The notes: generated from the sequence alone by a model not told the origin. DNA of 64,000 bases from Holacanthus passer (GCA_025331565.1 JAFREQ010000026.1:4125001-4189000); one strand, 5' to 3'. Positions 42,032 through 55,710 are shown, counted from the first letter of the stretch. A program made the numbers and translations.

Positions 42032-44333
42032 AGCTGTGTCCATTGTAACAAGGCCATTTTTTTTTTGTCATCCCTGGATTCATTTTTCTTCCTCACCAGT
42101 CCCTCTCTTCATTCAGTGGTGTAATTGAAAAGATGAAAAGACTTTCTTGGAGTCTTTCGGAGTCTTTAGGTACCTAAGAGAGTATGCAGAGTTCAGTAAT
42201 GAACACAGTCATTTGCTTTGATTTGCATGAGTTGTGAGAGAGAGAGCTGTAAAAAGATGGAGAAAAAAGTCATGTTCTCTCTGGTGTAAATGTCTGTGAC
42301 AGAAATAGGTTGAAGGTTTGCTGAACACCTGTAAAACCAACACATGGAATTAGTGCTGGGGCCGTTAGAGCAGAATAAATACATTCAATATGTTGCATGA
42401 AGTTGCATTAAATGTTATTTTCAGTTGCAGGAGCTGTTAACTTCATCTTCGTTGATGGAAGCCTCACTAGTTTTCCTGGAAGATGACGTTGCCATTCTTT
42501 ATCCTCCTGCAAAGTTTGGCTCGATTGTTTGCTCAAAAAAAGGGGAAGCAGCTGCTGATTACACCAGAAAAGCTGAAAAAGTGATAAGAGATGATCTAAA
42601 AATGGTTTAAAATAGTAACAACTAACAATGTGAAGAGACTGAATGCTGTGGTTTTCCAGAGGGCAAAGCTCATGGTTTTGTAAAAGAAGAATAAAAATTC
42701 TAGTCAGACATTCAGGAGACGTCTGTTACGTCCTGCAAAGAGAAAATATCAGCAAAAAGAGTCGTATGTGTTTATGTGACACCCAGATTCTTTTTCTCTC
42801 ACAGCTTGTTGATTTAGAGATGTTTTCTTATTCAAAGCGATTTCGCCTCCAAACAAATTCCACCTCACACAGAGACGAGAGCGACAGGCCTCCATCACAG
42901 GAGAATATTAAACAGACTCATTAACATCCATCCATCAGAGAGCACTTTCCTGGAACGAGAAATTCCCGTCATGCATTCAGCGTACCTGCTGCAATAAATT
43001 ACTGTAAAGAGACTAACGACGGTTACTAACGTGACCGGCGATCCCTGCATTATTTAACCAAACACAGACGGGAAATGTCGGCAGGTAAAGGTTACTGTGA
43101 CTCTGAGACAAAGCAAAACATGAAGCGAGAGAACAAATGTGACGGACGAAGCTTTTTACTCTGTGTTTACAGCCACAACACGACCGGATCAGGCTTCATC
43201 GTCCTTTTTCCTGGACTCATAAGAGTGAGGTGAAGCTCTGCACTGAACCTGATCCGAAATCATGTTCAACAAACCTGCTGTCTTCATGAGAACGACGGCA
43301 GCAACACGATCAGACGGCCACATTGATAATTATCTATTGAACATAACAGATATGAACAACCAACATCTGCACAGACGCAAAATAAACACAGCATCTCTCG
43401 AACATAAGGATCAGTTTGATCAAAGCTGTTGGTACAGTCAGTGTCACATACAGCGGACACACGGCTCACCTGCCTGACAGACATTAGTCCAAAGACCTTC
43501 TTCTGTCTACTCGTGGATGAAATGAAAACCTGCAGAACAACGACTGTCTTAAGGAAGCAGAGTATGAAACGACAGGACGCCTGCAGCTGCAGGATTCAGA
43601 GAAAGGTCAGTAGAGAAGTCGATGGTTTGTAGTAAACAGATAAAAACATGCAAAGCCGCTCGAGTGGTTTACCTGCAAAATTCACTTATCTGCAGCAATA
43701 ATCCTGAGACATGAGATTTAATAATGTTCACTGAAACGTGTGAACTGTTGATGTGCAACTGCCAGATGTGTCTCACTCAGTGATACACGAACGCGTACTC
43801 ACATAACATATAAGTAAAAGCTTGAAAAAACAAGCTTATCATTTATAAAGCTATGCAACAAATGTCATGAGTATTATAAATATGTTATGTAACTGATAAT
43901 CTATACGAAGACCACGACATGCTCAAGATATCATTTAGTTTTAATATGGTTTGTGTATGTACATGCAGTATATTCTTATGTCTGTGGGATGTGATCGACA
44001 GGGAATCTGTCCATGTTATATAAAATGCACGTACATACATGTCATCAGTCCTTTTCCATCCATATGTCGACGTACTGTACGTGCACATATGTTAGATCTC
44101 TGTGGTGTCATTTACACTACGAGCAAAACATATTTTCTGTAAGAAACGAGTGGGAAGAGGAAAAGACATTTATTGGCTTTGCCTTCTGTGAAGGTCAATA
44201 AGAAGCCGGAGCTGAAAGCAGCGAAAGGCCGAAGATGACAGACGACTGATGAGCTTGTTCGTCCTCTGTGGTCGTCTCGGTTCTTTGTATCAGTGAAATG
44301 ACAGAGTGTGAAGCCAGTTTGAGTGTGATTGAT

Positions 44334-44360
44334 GTGTGTGTGTGTGTGTGTGTGTGTGTG
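44334..44360 (+). repeat. (GT)n microsatellite
   Basis: 13 units. Confidence 0.95.
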
Positions 44361-46051
44361 TCAATGATGGATCGATGATGGACGGATGATGTCAACAGTG
44401 ACAAACAGCCCTAAGGGCACATGACTGATGCCTATCTTTCTCTTACTTTACAGGCATGTGATGATGAAAAGCTTGTGAAATGGAAATGATGAAGTGCACT
44501 TGCCAGGCCAGTAATATCTGATCCATCTGTTTACATGACAACACAGAGTTAAAATGTACAGTAGCCTGACCCAGATCTGTCAGTGTGTCTGACAGAAGAG
44601 GAGGAAGGAGGACAGCTCCGGTCTTCATCACAGATCATCATCCTTACAGGTAGAAGAGCTCATCTCCCGAACACATCGCGAAGCAAAGCAGCTCAATGCA
44701 AAAGCAGTTAATGGCAAACAACCTTATTATTTGAGTCCACACTTCACACGTGGTGGTGTCCGTGTGCAGATAAGTCATATCAAGACATTTCAATGCAGCT
44801 GCCTTGAATTGGACATTTCACCGTGAATCAGAAAGTGAGCTCTTCATTTTTCACTCAGGAAGAATCTGTTGAGTTTGAGGCTCGCAGAGTAATTTCTGCA
44901 TCTATTGTATCACAGGAAGAAGAAGTTCAGTAAAAGCACTGGTTCAATATTTGAGAAAACATCCAACACAGCTGAAGGTGTATTGGTGAAGGTGAAGGGT
45001 TTTTCTTAGCGTAGTGAAAACAGAGAAGGCGTCAGATCGAGTGGAACGGGGCCAAAAAATTAGATTTAGGATTCAATAAACGTCAAATATCAACACTGAC
45101 TATTATCAACAGTATCTAAGAATCTGATAAAGACTTTTCCTCACACGTGTCCTTTACCATTTATTCTTCATTCTTATTTTGCCTTTTTACTTTTCCTGTA
45201 TGTTGCTGTTCTGTTCATGTTCAGCTGTGAGGCATCAGTCCACTAAACACATGCTGAAATCTGCTTTAAATTTCCCATTTGCAACCTCCTGTTTGAAGGC
45301 GTGTGAATATGTGAACGTGTTCCTTGTGATTCAACAATTCTCCTTTAAAAAGAATCACACTCCTTCAATAATGATAATCACTTTCACTAAAAGCAAACAC
45401 AAAGCTTGTTGTATTCGTGCAGCGTCTCCTGTTGTTGCTCCGTCTCTGAAAGGTCGTGGTGTCGTTTCGTCTAAAGGTCACGTCTGCAGCCTTTTGACCC
45501 TCACAAAGGACGAAGGGGTTGAAGTTCTCCTGCCTGGAAACGGCGGCTGTCGACAGGGGAAACGTCCTTTTAAAAACGGTTTCCAGGTCAGAGCGGGACG
45601 GAGCATTGTTCCCCGGTTTCTCAGGAGATGTGAAACCTGAAATGCCTGAGTTAAAAGGCCGTTTAATGAGCACTTTAAAAGAGTTGGCGGCGGCTTTTAA
45701 AGGTGCTGCTGCGCCCTGCAAAGAACCCGTGTGGTGTTTAACTGGAAGTCAAAGGAAGCTGTGCCAGTTTGTATTGTCGGTTTGCTCTTGTGAAATTTCG
45801 TTGCTGCCTTTTCCTTTGTGCCGTAGACATTTCAAGTCTCACTCCTTTTCCACATGATTCAATTACATCCTTTACCAAAATGTGTTTCTGAAAATGTAAT
45901 TTAGTTTACAACAAATAGAAAATGACTGAATGGTCTGACAGAGACAAGCGCTGCCTGACCTGAGTCCGACTACAGAATTTATCTTTTCCATTGTGAATCA
46001 TTTCAGAGCTGTTTTCTCAGGACTGTTATTATTTGTCCCTTTAGTTGTTCA

Positions 46052-46094
46052 GGTACCTGGTGCTTGTTCGAGACCAGAACAAGCAGCAGGTACC
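46052..46094. other. 18-bp inverted repeat with 7-nt loop
   Basis: GGTACCTGGTGCTTGTTC (46052-46069) and GAACAAGCAGCAGGTACC (46077-46094) are reverse complements at 17 of 18 positions, with loop GAGACCA. The stem does not extend beyond 18 bp, shorter than a typical pre-miRNA (about 30 bp). Function unknown. Confidence 0.6.
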
Positions 46095-46539
46095 AGGTGC
46101 GATCCACAGCTTGTGACGGCCGGGTCGGGTGATGACTGTCTGTGGATTCATCACTACAAGAGACCAAATCACACACAGTGATTCGAGCTATCGTTCATCC
46201 AAAAATATTGATCCCTGCATGTTTATGTCATGATTTATGTCATGAGCTGATCAGTCCCGAATACGAGAGATTGATTATATATTATTGAACGATCAGGTCG
46301 ACAGTTTGTCTGGAAGCTAAATCATGTTTCTCTGTGTTTTCCTGATCATGTTCATCATGAAGCTGAAGCCAGACCCTCCTCTTCACTGTTTGTCATCTGT
46401 TCTTCCTACGATACATTCACACGTCTTTAACAGCCTTTTGATGTGAAATGATGAAAAGTATTACCGAGCCTCTTCCTGCCTCTGTAACAATGAGACTCGG
46501 CCACTTGGACGTGAAAACCGCAGAGAGAAAAATATCATC

Positions 46540-46720
46540 TAATCCATTTTAATGAGCGCTTTAATATGGACTTTTTAATTAGTAGGATATGATGATTGAT
46601 CACCAGCCACACGGCCCGACGTCCCCGAGTGTCAAACTGGGAGGAGCTGGAACAACAGCAGCAGATACAGCTGGTATTAAAAGCTTTGTGCTGAACACTT
46701 CTCAACACTTCATTATCTGT
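46540..46720. promoter_or_regulatory. Candidate conserved non-coding element
   Basis: CTAATCCATTTTAATGAGCG, CTTTTTAATTAGTAGG and TGATTGATCACC cluster in repeat-free DNA, suggesting homeodomain/PBX-type sites. Low confidence. Confidence 0.22.
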
Positions 46721-46942
46721 TCCCAACCAAAGCTGGAAAACCGTCGCTGAACAACAACCATAGAATTTATGGCTGATTAAAGCGTCGTTGAAACTCAGGC
46801 TGAATTATTTCATGTTTCGTGTGAATAATAATGTTTCATCCTCCCGACAGATCCACAGCTACGACCCGACCAGCGTCTTCCTCTGTGGTTAACTGACTCG
46901 CAAACTGAGGTATGCAGGGAGCACAGAGTGGAAAGAGAGTGA

Positions 46943-46943
<1 letters not shown>

Positions 46944-46994
<51 letters not shown>
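46944..46994 (+). repeat. (CA)n microsatellite, cluster member 1
   Basis: 25 units; first of three arrays within about 300 bp. Confidence 0.95.
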
Positions 46995-46996
<2 letters not shown>

Positions 46997-47097
46997 TTCA
47001 CAGAGAAATGTAAAAAGAAGCCTCCATTACCTTGTTTAAGTTTCCTGCTCTGCAAACAAAAGAACTAGGTTCTGAGCAATTTATTGGCAAACACAGT

Positions 47098-47099
<2 letters not shown>

Positions 47100-47146
<47 letters not shown>
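47100..47146 (+). repeat. (CA)n microsatellite, cluster member 2
   Basis: 23 units. Confidence 0.95.
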
Positions 47147-47148
<2 letters not shown>

Positions 47149-47198
47149 TAATCAGTGTATCATTTCTGCTAATCTACCACCTGCTGCTTTAATCAACA

Positions 47199-47201
<3 letters not shown>

Positions 47202-47248
<47 letters not shown>
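47202..47248 (+). repeat. (CA)n microsatellite, cluster member 3
   Basis: 23 units, preceded by an interrupted ACACAAACAC phrase. Confidence 0.95.
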
Positions 47249-47251
<3 letters not shown>

Positions 47252-48776
47252 CAGCACAGGAAGAGCGAGACGTTCTTACAGTTGAAGTGCTGACACACAT
47301 TTGGCATTTCATCTTGAGTCATGTCTTAAACTACTGATCGATTAACAGAATTGCAGCTGAGTGATTGATTGTCTCTCTCATCCTTCTGTCGATCACATAC
47401 TGTATTAGAAACCTTTCCTTATATTAGAAAACCTTTGTTTGTTTTTTTGTCTTTTTCTTCTCCCTTTTTCTGTATTTCCTGTGTTTTATTCATATTTATG
47501 GACTTTGATGTTTAGATTAAAACGGGAATCTACAACGACGGGTTCGATAAAAATGAGATTTAGATGATTTGTCTGAAAGTGTTGTGGGTGGGAAGGAAAG
47601 GAAGAGAGTGAATAAAGAAGGACAGATTTTTTTGTGCTGATTGTAAAACCGATCCAAATAAATAAGAGTGTTGTCTCAGTGTTGGTGTCAAGTCTCGACC
47701 AAAAAGATTGAGGTCAGAGGAAAATTTCGGCCTTGCACAAGCATGAAAATGAGCTTTCACCCATTCGACATCTGCAACCTGAGACTGTCGCAAATTGTTT
47801 TTCCTTTTCATTTTTCAGTAAAGTCAAGTATGTACGTAGTTGCGCACACTCCTGATTTGACCTGTGCTAAATGAGTTTAAGAGTGAGACCGTTTGGCTTC
47901 TGATCGTCACATTAAGCCGTTTACACTGACTTCATCTTCACTGGCTGGTTTTTGGAGCTACAGTCGAGCCGCCAGTCGCTCCAGATCAAAGCTTCCACGC
48001 CGGTTACGCTGTCGTGTGTGGACGTACAGTAGAAGTACTCCTCGGAGCCCAGTGGGAGCTTTTGTCCTCTTTCATCCGTGCAGCGTGTCATCGCCGTCAT
48101 TGAGCGCCATCACGCCCTCCGACTCCTTCTCTCCTGACCTGCACAATCAGAGGAATTCCCCACAGAGACACGGGAGGAGACGAGTCAAGTGCCGAGAGGA
48201 AGAACGAACCGAGGTGAGGGAGGACGTGGTGAGGAAAAATTGAGACGAGAGAGGAAAGTTTGAGAGTTCTCCTGTGAGGCAGAGCGATGGGCAAAGGATC
48301 AGAGTTTGATCGAGACCCCCTGCTGTGGTCCAGAAAGGACGACCGCGGCGTCCATCAGGAGCCGCGAACCGCTCGTTAGTGCAACTCTCAAACGAGCGGG
48401 TCTTTAGCTAAACGTCAGCGTCCTTGGCTTTGAAACGTTCCACTGTGATATGAATATACCTTCACGGCCGACTCCGGCGCTCCGCTATGATCCTGCTTCG
48501 CCGGGAAGCCGCTTTCTTTTCTGTCTCCAGAAAGAAAGCAAAGAAAAACAGAGCACACAAGGACACAGATGGTCGAGCGCTTTTAAAAAGAAAACAGTCT
48601 GTGTGCATATTCATGAAAATGAGCAGGAGAAGAGAAAGAGAGAGGAAAGAAATGAGCATACTCTTCATTTCACTGTGAATAACTGTGAGTAAACTTACAT
48701 GGAAGAACACACACGACTCCACTTTCACCATAACTGAGCAATCTGACAGCAGCTGCAGCGACTCTGAGACGACCTT

Positions 48777-48779
<3 letters not shown>

Positions 48780-48809
<30 letters not shown>
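48780..48809 (+). repeat. (GT)n microsatellite
   Basis: 15 units. Confidence 0.95.
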
Positions 48810-48810
<1 letters not shown>

Positions 48811-51800
48811 CTTTAGGCTTCATGCTTTTATGTTTTAATCAGGTTCACGAGCTTAATAAAACTAATCATCGTTATAGTGAATCATTATTATTTGAATGTG
48901 ATTGATGTTGAAGAGTGAGTGTTTGGCCCCGTTTTATCACAGAGGTTTTCATGTGACGCAGGAGATGTGTGTGTGATCTGAATGGCTGCAGGGTTCAAAC
49001 TTCACCAGATGTGTAAAACAGAAAACAAGAGACGTCAAAAGACGCAGAAAAATATCAACGTGTATCTTGGGACTGGTGTGAACAGCAGCGCAGCTCATCT
49101 CTTCACAGCTAAAAACTGCAGCTCATCCACAACCTGACTGAGCCGCACGTGGACAGTTATGTTCTCACAAACAGCTCATGAAGAACGAAGTGACGGACTC
49201 CAGACTCCAACTGGACCTCGTGTGTCATAAAAAACGATCAAATCAAACAGGAGAACAAGACGCAGAATCATGATGTTACAGGACGGATGCTCTGTGGTGG
49301 CTACATACGACTTAATGACAAAACACACACAGCGGGACACATCACACACACGAGCATGACACACTTTCTCTTTTCAGAGCTCCGACAGTTTAGTGACAGT
49401 TTACAACCAGCAGATGGATTTAATAGAACTTGTTTTCACACCACAGTCGCACCAGAGTTCAGTCGAAAGCAGACGCTTCAGGCTGTGTCGGCCCGGTCGT
49501 TTGCTCTGCAGCACAGTCTGAGTGACGAACCAACACACCGGAGTTCCACCAAAAACCAAGCGGTACCTGAAGGGAGCTTTCACTCCGACAGCAAACCAAT
49601 CAGATGTGGTTCAAGCAAACTTTCGTGTGTTTGTCTTGATTCATTGAGGCTGGTGTCAAACTCTGGACCGACCGGACCGAGACCACCTGAACAGGTAGAT
49701 CTCAGTCTGCTGTCAGGGAAAACAAAGCTCTGCAGATGTGATTTTTACATGAATGAATGCAGAAGCTATTAGATCCAGAGTTCTAGGATTCAGTGTCTGT
49801 TTTACAATATAAATATAATTGGATTGAAAATGTCACATTAAAGACTTTACATCTGATTTATGAATTAGAATCAGATGTGTGTTTTTGTGTGTGTGAATTC
49901 TTGTGTATTTCTGGAAAACCTGCTAATGAGAACGCTGCTCGTTGAACTGATCTGAACTGCAGTTTGAACAATGTGGAGCCTCAGACAAACAAACCAAAGC
50001 AGCCATTCTGAAGAGGAATCCCCAAACAATGATGCTATTTTAAATCAGGAATCTCAAATGCTCCATGAACTGTAGATGCAAATCATTACATTCACTACCT
50101 GCTTCTTCTCCTCCTTCATTTAAACAGCTGTGACAGCAGAGTGATGGACAGCTCTGCACGCTGCGCTGTGTGTTTTGGCTCGAGAAGCCAGGCTCACTGC
50201 TAAACTCTGCAATCCCAGTTTTATTCATGAGGATCCCAGGAGTGTCTGCGCTTCACCCACTTGCACGACAGTTGTACGATGACCTCTTCTGTTTGGTTAA
50301 CTTGAACAAAAAGGACCAGAGATATATAAATAAACGGACTGAGCATGGAATCGCGTTTCTGCACGTGTTGAAGATCTCAACTCTCTCTGGCTTGTACTTG
50401 TACTCTTGGAATCACAAAGCAAACTGCTTCTATTTCCTCTGAGACTGTGGAACAAACACATGAGCAAATGGTGCATGTAGGGAAGAGAGCTGCATGTCCA
50501 CACACAGTGATACACGCCAAAGGTCTGCAGACAACGACTGGCTCCAGTCAGAGCCGTCACACGTGCGACCGGGCACACGAGCAGATTGTGACAGAGACAA
50601 AAGTCTATGAAATGTCCCTTTAACATCTGAATTCATCGCAGACCATCTGAGGTTTTGCACAGTGTAGAATAATTATTGCGTCAAACCAACACCATTAAAC
50701 TCATAAATACTACAAGCGAGGACAGACCTTCGATTCAGAAAAGCCATTGGAGTTTAAAGTTTAATAGAAATCTTCAATTATACACACGTGGCCCAGTTCT
50801 GCCTGACGCTGCCTGCGCACACCGAATATTCATGAGGAACTATATGGAGCCACAGGGGGTCGAAAACGAGGCCTCCACAGTCGCTATATGTGCGGATGTG
50901 TGTTTGCTCCGGTGTGGCTGAGTGATTGTACGTGTTCCCAGAGTAACCTATATAAAAATCATGTGTGAAACTTTCAGTAATGGAACTTCAGAGTCTTGAA
51001 AAGCAGTGGATGAATTTCAACATTTTCATTTGTCCAAAACGAAAATTTGTGTCAAACGTGTGTCAAATTCCAAACTACATATTAAATAGGTGCGTTGCTG
51101 TTTTAAAGCAATGAAATGCAATAAAAACAAATGGGATGACATTTAAGGTGCGTTGATTGAGTCATGACATCAACTAATTGATGCAACAAAACATTCCACC
51201 TTAAAAGTCATGAAATGAATGAAATGATTTCTTCTTCAGTCCAAAGCCAGTTAACATTAACTAGTAAAGATAAAAAGGCAGCGAAACATCTTTTCATTCA
51301 CCATCAGCTCGTCGGACGGTTTCTTTCATTGTGATGTATTTGCAAAGAATCGCGACCTCCTCCGTACCTGGACTGTTCTCGCTCTTTGTGCCACATCATT
51401 TGACCTCGAGGCCACATCGAAACATTAGGACGACTTGTAGCGGAACATCAGCATCACTGGGATATTCTGGTGTGTGATTCATTGCTATCAAGCAAAAACA
51501 GCAGAGACGCTTTGAGTGTTTTTTAATGCTGCAAACGGAGACAACGGCTCGACAGTCTGAGCGTCTGGAAACCAAACTAATGTCACCCAGTCGAAGGCCG
51601 GAGGACCAAAGCTGAACATCTGGAGAGTCAGTCAGTGCTGTTAGAGGCAGAACAAAGCGTCGTCTGGACAAACCTCCACAAACAGTTTGACCTTCTTGTT
51701 TTATTTGATTTTACATGGCAGAACTTTTATTTCACCAACCTGCTGTTTCCATTTAGATGATGCCTGTAGCACAGTAATACACGCTGACATGTCCTAATGG

Positions 51801-52259
51801 GAGAAAGGTCAGAGGTCAGGTTCTTACTTAGACCTTCATCTATTTTGCTGAAGATATTTTATGGTGTTATGCTGTTGATGAGTGAATCTTGAGACTGAAA
51901 CAACAATTCTGTGGATCTTTGACTTTGTTTCGATAATGTACATCTTTCCCTTCTTTCTAATGCAATAAGAACAGTAAGAGTTCACAGAAGGTCACTGAAG
52001 ATCTTAGAGGTCATCAATCAGCACGATAAATTTCTTTGAAAGAGAAAAGCTCGGCCCTCTTTGCTGCTTTCACCTCTGTCTTGCAAGCATCACGGCCGAC
52101 TCTGATTTATGAGACTCGTGTCCACACATCAACAACAGCAGCGGTGACGAATCATACCACCTTATGTAAAATCAAAACCACCAAACCTTGATGGGAAGAT
52201 GTGAGAACAGCAACAGCTGAAGTTGTTAAATTATCTCACGCTTTATTCAAAAAAAGTTC

Positions 52260-52660
52260 TGTTTGTAAAGAAAACAGAGAAGGACGAGATCTCCCATTCC
52301 TGTACGAGTCCACAGCCGCCTCGCATCGAGCCGGTAGGCATTTCAGCGAGAGGTCACCGAACGAGCTGCTCGGCCTGTGAAGGCAACACGGAAACCAGAG
52401 TTATCGATTCACAGGAGCTCGATATCGTCTCTGTCTCATCACGCTCCTGTTTGGGCTTTATTCTGCTGCCGGAGCTTAAAACGTCGCTCGTCCCCTGCAG
52501 GATCATCGCGGGGTCACACACACGCGTGGTCGCGGCTCTGGAGCTCTTTCACTTCTCATTATTAGCTCTGGATACGAGCGTCAGCCGGGCGCCTGCGAGG
52601 TAAAGATGCAGAGAGCGAGCGGCGGGCACGCCCAGAGCGGACCCGGCGAACAGATGAGCC
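52260..52660. promoter_or_regulatory. CpG-richer patch, possible first-exon/promoter region
   Basis: CpG is clearly more frequent than in the flanks (CCGCCTCGCATCGAGCCGG, ACACGCGTGGTCGCGG, GGCGGGCACGCCC). It is one of few such patches right of the SHANK2 start exon. No TATA box, initiator or splice-linked exon can be assigned, so the promoter link is speculative. Confidence 0.2.
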
Positions 52661-53357
52661 GAAGCTCTCAAAAGAACAGGGCCTGTTTTTTTTCCTCTCG
52701 TTTTATGTTCTCTGCATCAGAATCCCGCGGCCATTGTTCAGCAGCGAGCTGCATCTCTTCACATGTTTGGTTATTGTTCAATCACACTGCTTTTACCACC
52801 TGCCCACTCCTTTAACACACCGCGCTGACTAACATGCTATATTCAAATGATGTCCACAGTAAGATCCATCCACCCCCCACAGCCACGCAAAATATCAATC
52901 TGCTACAAAGCTGGATGAATTCTGGTGGCTAAACATGGACGTTAAAATGATGAGGGTCATACAGGAACATAATAGACCTCTTACAGTTAATTTTAGGACA
53001 CCTCAAACCATTTAAAAGGACGAGTACTTCACTCACACTGTGAAATTATTCAAATCATGTGCTGGAGATGAGGGTTATTCCGAGAGTTAATTTTTTTAAA
53101 GCGAAACTGGAGCCGAGTGTTGACGAGAACAACTGCGAGGGAAAATATACAAGAATAAAGATGCAGATGTTAATATCACCCAGATATTCAGGAGCATCTC
53201 TACTGTTGAATACATGAACACCTCAGGTCTCTAGAGACAGAACCACATTACTCTGATTTATTCACTTCATTCACTTAAGCTCTTCCTGCTATTCCTCAAA
53301 CTATTTTCTGGCCACTCTCGATCCTCGTCTCCAGCAGCTGGCGTCACCTGATCCACC

Positions 53358-53457
53358 ACTTTGGTCCACACTTAAATATCTCAACAACTATTGGATGGAT
53401 TGGTGTGACATTCATGTTCCCCAGAGGACGAATCCTAATGACTTTGCTGAGTTTCCA
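53358..53457 (-). repeat. Dispersed repeat fragment (same family as 4150-4440)
   Basis: TTAAATATCTCAACAACTAT, TTGGATGGATTGGTGTGACA, CATTCATGTTCCCCAGAGGA and CGAATCCTAATGACTTTGCT are landmarks of a common teleost repeat. The reverse complement aligns with 4345-4432. Confidence 0.65.
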
Positions 53458-53464
53458 TCTAAAC

Positions 53465-53546
53465 CAGGGGTCTGACACCGTCAACATCTAAAGAGCCATT
53501 TTGGCTCCTTTCCCACCAGATAAAATTCATGTGGAGCCACAAAACT
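53465..53546 (+). mobile_element. hAT-like transposon end fragment
   Basis: Starts CAGGGGTCTGACACCGTCAA and continues AAAGAGCCATTTTGGCTCC and GTGGAGCCACAAAAC. The CAGGGGT-NNN-AC start plus AGAGCCATTTTGGC is typical of non-autonomous hAT elements in vertebrates. The matching right end was not found nearby, so it is truncated. It abuts the previous repeat with only 7 bp between. Confidence 0.55.
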
Positions 53547-53766
53547 CAGAGTTCGTGTTCGTTTGCCCTGAAAGATGCTGAAAGCAGGATGTTGGTTCAG
53601 CGCTTTCAGATCCAGCCTCGTTCTTTCACACATATCAAAATGTCCGACAGTCGTCTTGTTTCATTTCATTGTTTCATGTTACATTTTTGTCTCCTTTCTT
53701 GATGGTTTGTTCTTTAAATGTTTGCACATATGAATGTGTTTGCAGTCGTTTGTGTATCTTCAGTCT

Positions 53767-53795
53767 TAGATAGATAGATAGACAGATAGACAGAT
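53767..53795 (+). repeat. (GATA)n microsatellite
   Basis: ATAGATAGATAGATAGACAG then ATAGACAGAT: about seven interrupted GATA/GACA units. Confidence 0.9.
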
Positions 53796-55493
53796 GTACT
53801 GAAGTTTAACACTTACATCAACTTCTCTTTCTTCAACACTCACTAAGTGTAACTGACACTAATTGTAGAAGTTTTGAAAGTGAAATTCTTTCCCATTCTC
53901 TGGACTGGCCAGTCCATAAATGAGCACAGAACAGGTGCAGGGAACCTCCAATATGTGGGTCATCCTGATTGTTTTATCAAACATTTCTTGTGGCGCCATC
54001 ATCAGGTCAGTTTTCAGTTTGTCCAGTACTTTGGTTTCTGACCCATTACTTGCAGACTAATCCCGTTCCATCAGCCTCAGCTGGACTTTGTGTCCAGTGC
54101 TGATTATCATGACTGATTGATTTGCTTATTTAAGTGTGTCGGACCATATGACGCCCAACTGTGACGGGCTGACGAGACACGAGACAACAACAAGCAGGAA
54201 GACGGATTACGGTTCATTATTTCACAAATTCAAAAGTAGTTTCAAAACAGTACATTTCTATGACGGCAACGTCTCGTCATGTTGGACTGACCTGATCACA
54301 GAGTCGACTCAACACATCAATCAAAACAAATTGTTCAGCCGAGCTTTTTCAAACAGACAGTTCCTCGAGTCCCCATGAAGCACAAACTGAAAGACACAAA
54401 TGCTGCTCTTCTCTCTGCCTGCATCAGTTTCCAGAGGTAAGGTTCCAGTTCTTAATGAGCATGAAGGAACCTGTCGTCTCTGGAAATTACATTTTGTATC
54501 AGGTTCTGTGTTGAGGAAATGGTGAAGCATGAAAACATGTTGACCTTTAACTTACTGTAATGGAGACATGATGGTTCTGTGTCTGTGTGTGAAAATGAAG
54601 TTGTGCCTGAAGCAACTGATGATGAGGGTTAAATATTTTGTTCCTCGTGATGAATCAGATCATTCAGGAGCAGAGTTGGAGTTCGATTATGACAAAGTTC
54701 AAAGGACGAAACAATGGTGCCACAGCACAGATGAATTCAAGGCTGGGCTGATGGCAAACACAAGAGCTGCATTGAAAAATATCAATGGTTTTGAAAATAA
54801 TATTTTATGGCATTGTCATAAATTATTTGGAAAAAAAATCAGAATCACCAACAAGATGTTTTTGTTAATATGTTCTGACAGCAAAACAATTTGGTTTTGA
54901 AACTCCGTTTGGATTTGAACGTCTGTTACATAAATCGTGCCTCACTACAGTTTCTCTTCTCATCAAATCAGCCAAGTTGAGTGGATGAATACGGGGACAG
55001 ATCTGCTTTAATGGACCACTCACAGCACCAACGCACAAAACATTACTTCCACCTCGATGGAATCTGGGACGTACACGTCTTTCCAGCAACATTTAAAAAA
55101 GGAAAAAGAAGTGAACAGGAAGAGGTCCAACAACCACACGCTCATCCTGCAACACAAGGATTTTTCAGTCAGGTAGCATCATCGGGACGTAGAATAAGGA
55201 CGGTATCACTGGAACAAGCACGCAACCGGTCCAGCTGCTGCCACAGCACATCAGTCTGAGCCGAGCAGAGACGGATCAATTCACCTCCCAGGAGCCTGAA
55301 CGATGGACTCAGTCTGTGGTCAGTGAGAGAAACTATAGCACAACAGAGCTGCTTCCAATACAACACGACATAAATCATCTGTGAACACGAGCGAAGCAAG
55401 AAAGACTCAAAAAAAGAAAAAGAACAGCTGCAGATGCCCCCAAACACACACACTGCTGGAACAAACCGCCGGCACATCGTGTCCAGATCCACA

Positions 55494-55710
55494 GAGAGAG
55501 GCCGCGACGGAGAGAGGCCGACGACTGAGAGAGGCCGGCGACTGAGAGAGGCCGACGACTGAGAGAGGCAGACGACGGAGAGAGGCCAACAACAGAGAGA
55601 GGCCAACAACAGAGAGAGGCCGACGGAGAGAGGCCGGCGACGGAGAGAGGCCGATGACGGAGAGAGGCCGGCGACGGAGAGAGGCCGGCGACGGAGAGAG
55701 GCCAACGACA
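55494..55710. repeat. 17-bp minisatellite, 13 units
   Basis: Units of GAGAGAGGCCGACGACT with variants (GGCGACG, AACAACA, GATGACG). Eleven units are 17 bp, one is 16 and one is 14, which accounts exactly for the 217 bp. It is free of stops in minus-strand frames and so produces 140 to 190-residue pseudo-ORFs (LSRRPLSVVGL-type). No sign of being a real gene. Confidence 0.95.

Noticed and set aside
47893..48243. 116-residue Arg/Ser-rich plus-strand open frame in CpG-richer DNA
   Set aside because: No family match, no splice-consistent boundaries; composition-driven.
49380..49700. Possible MITE: ACCAGAGTT near the left and AACTCTGG near the right
   Set aside because: The inverted parts are short and offset and no second copy in the window supports it.
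54568..54900. 110-codon plus-strand open frame without simple repeats
   Set aside because: AT-rich with no recognisable domain, splice signals or codon bias; chance length is plausible in 25 kb of AT-rich DNA.
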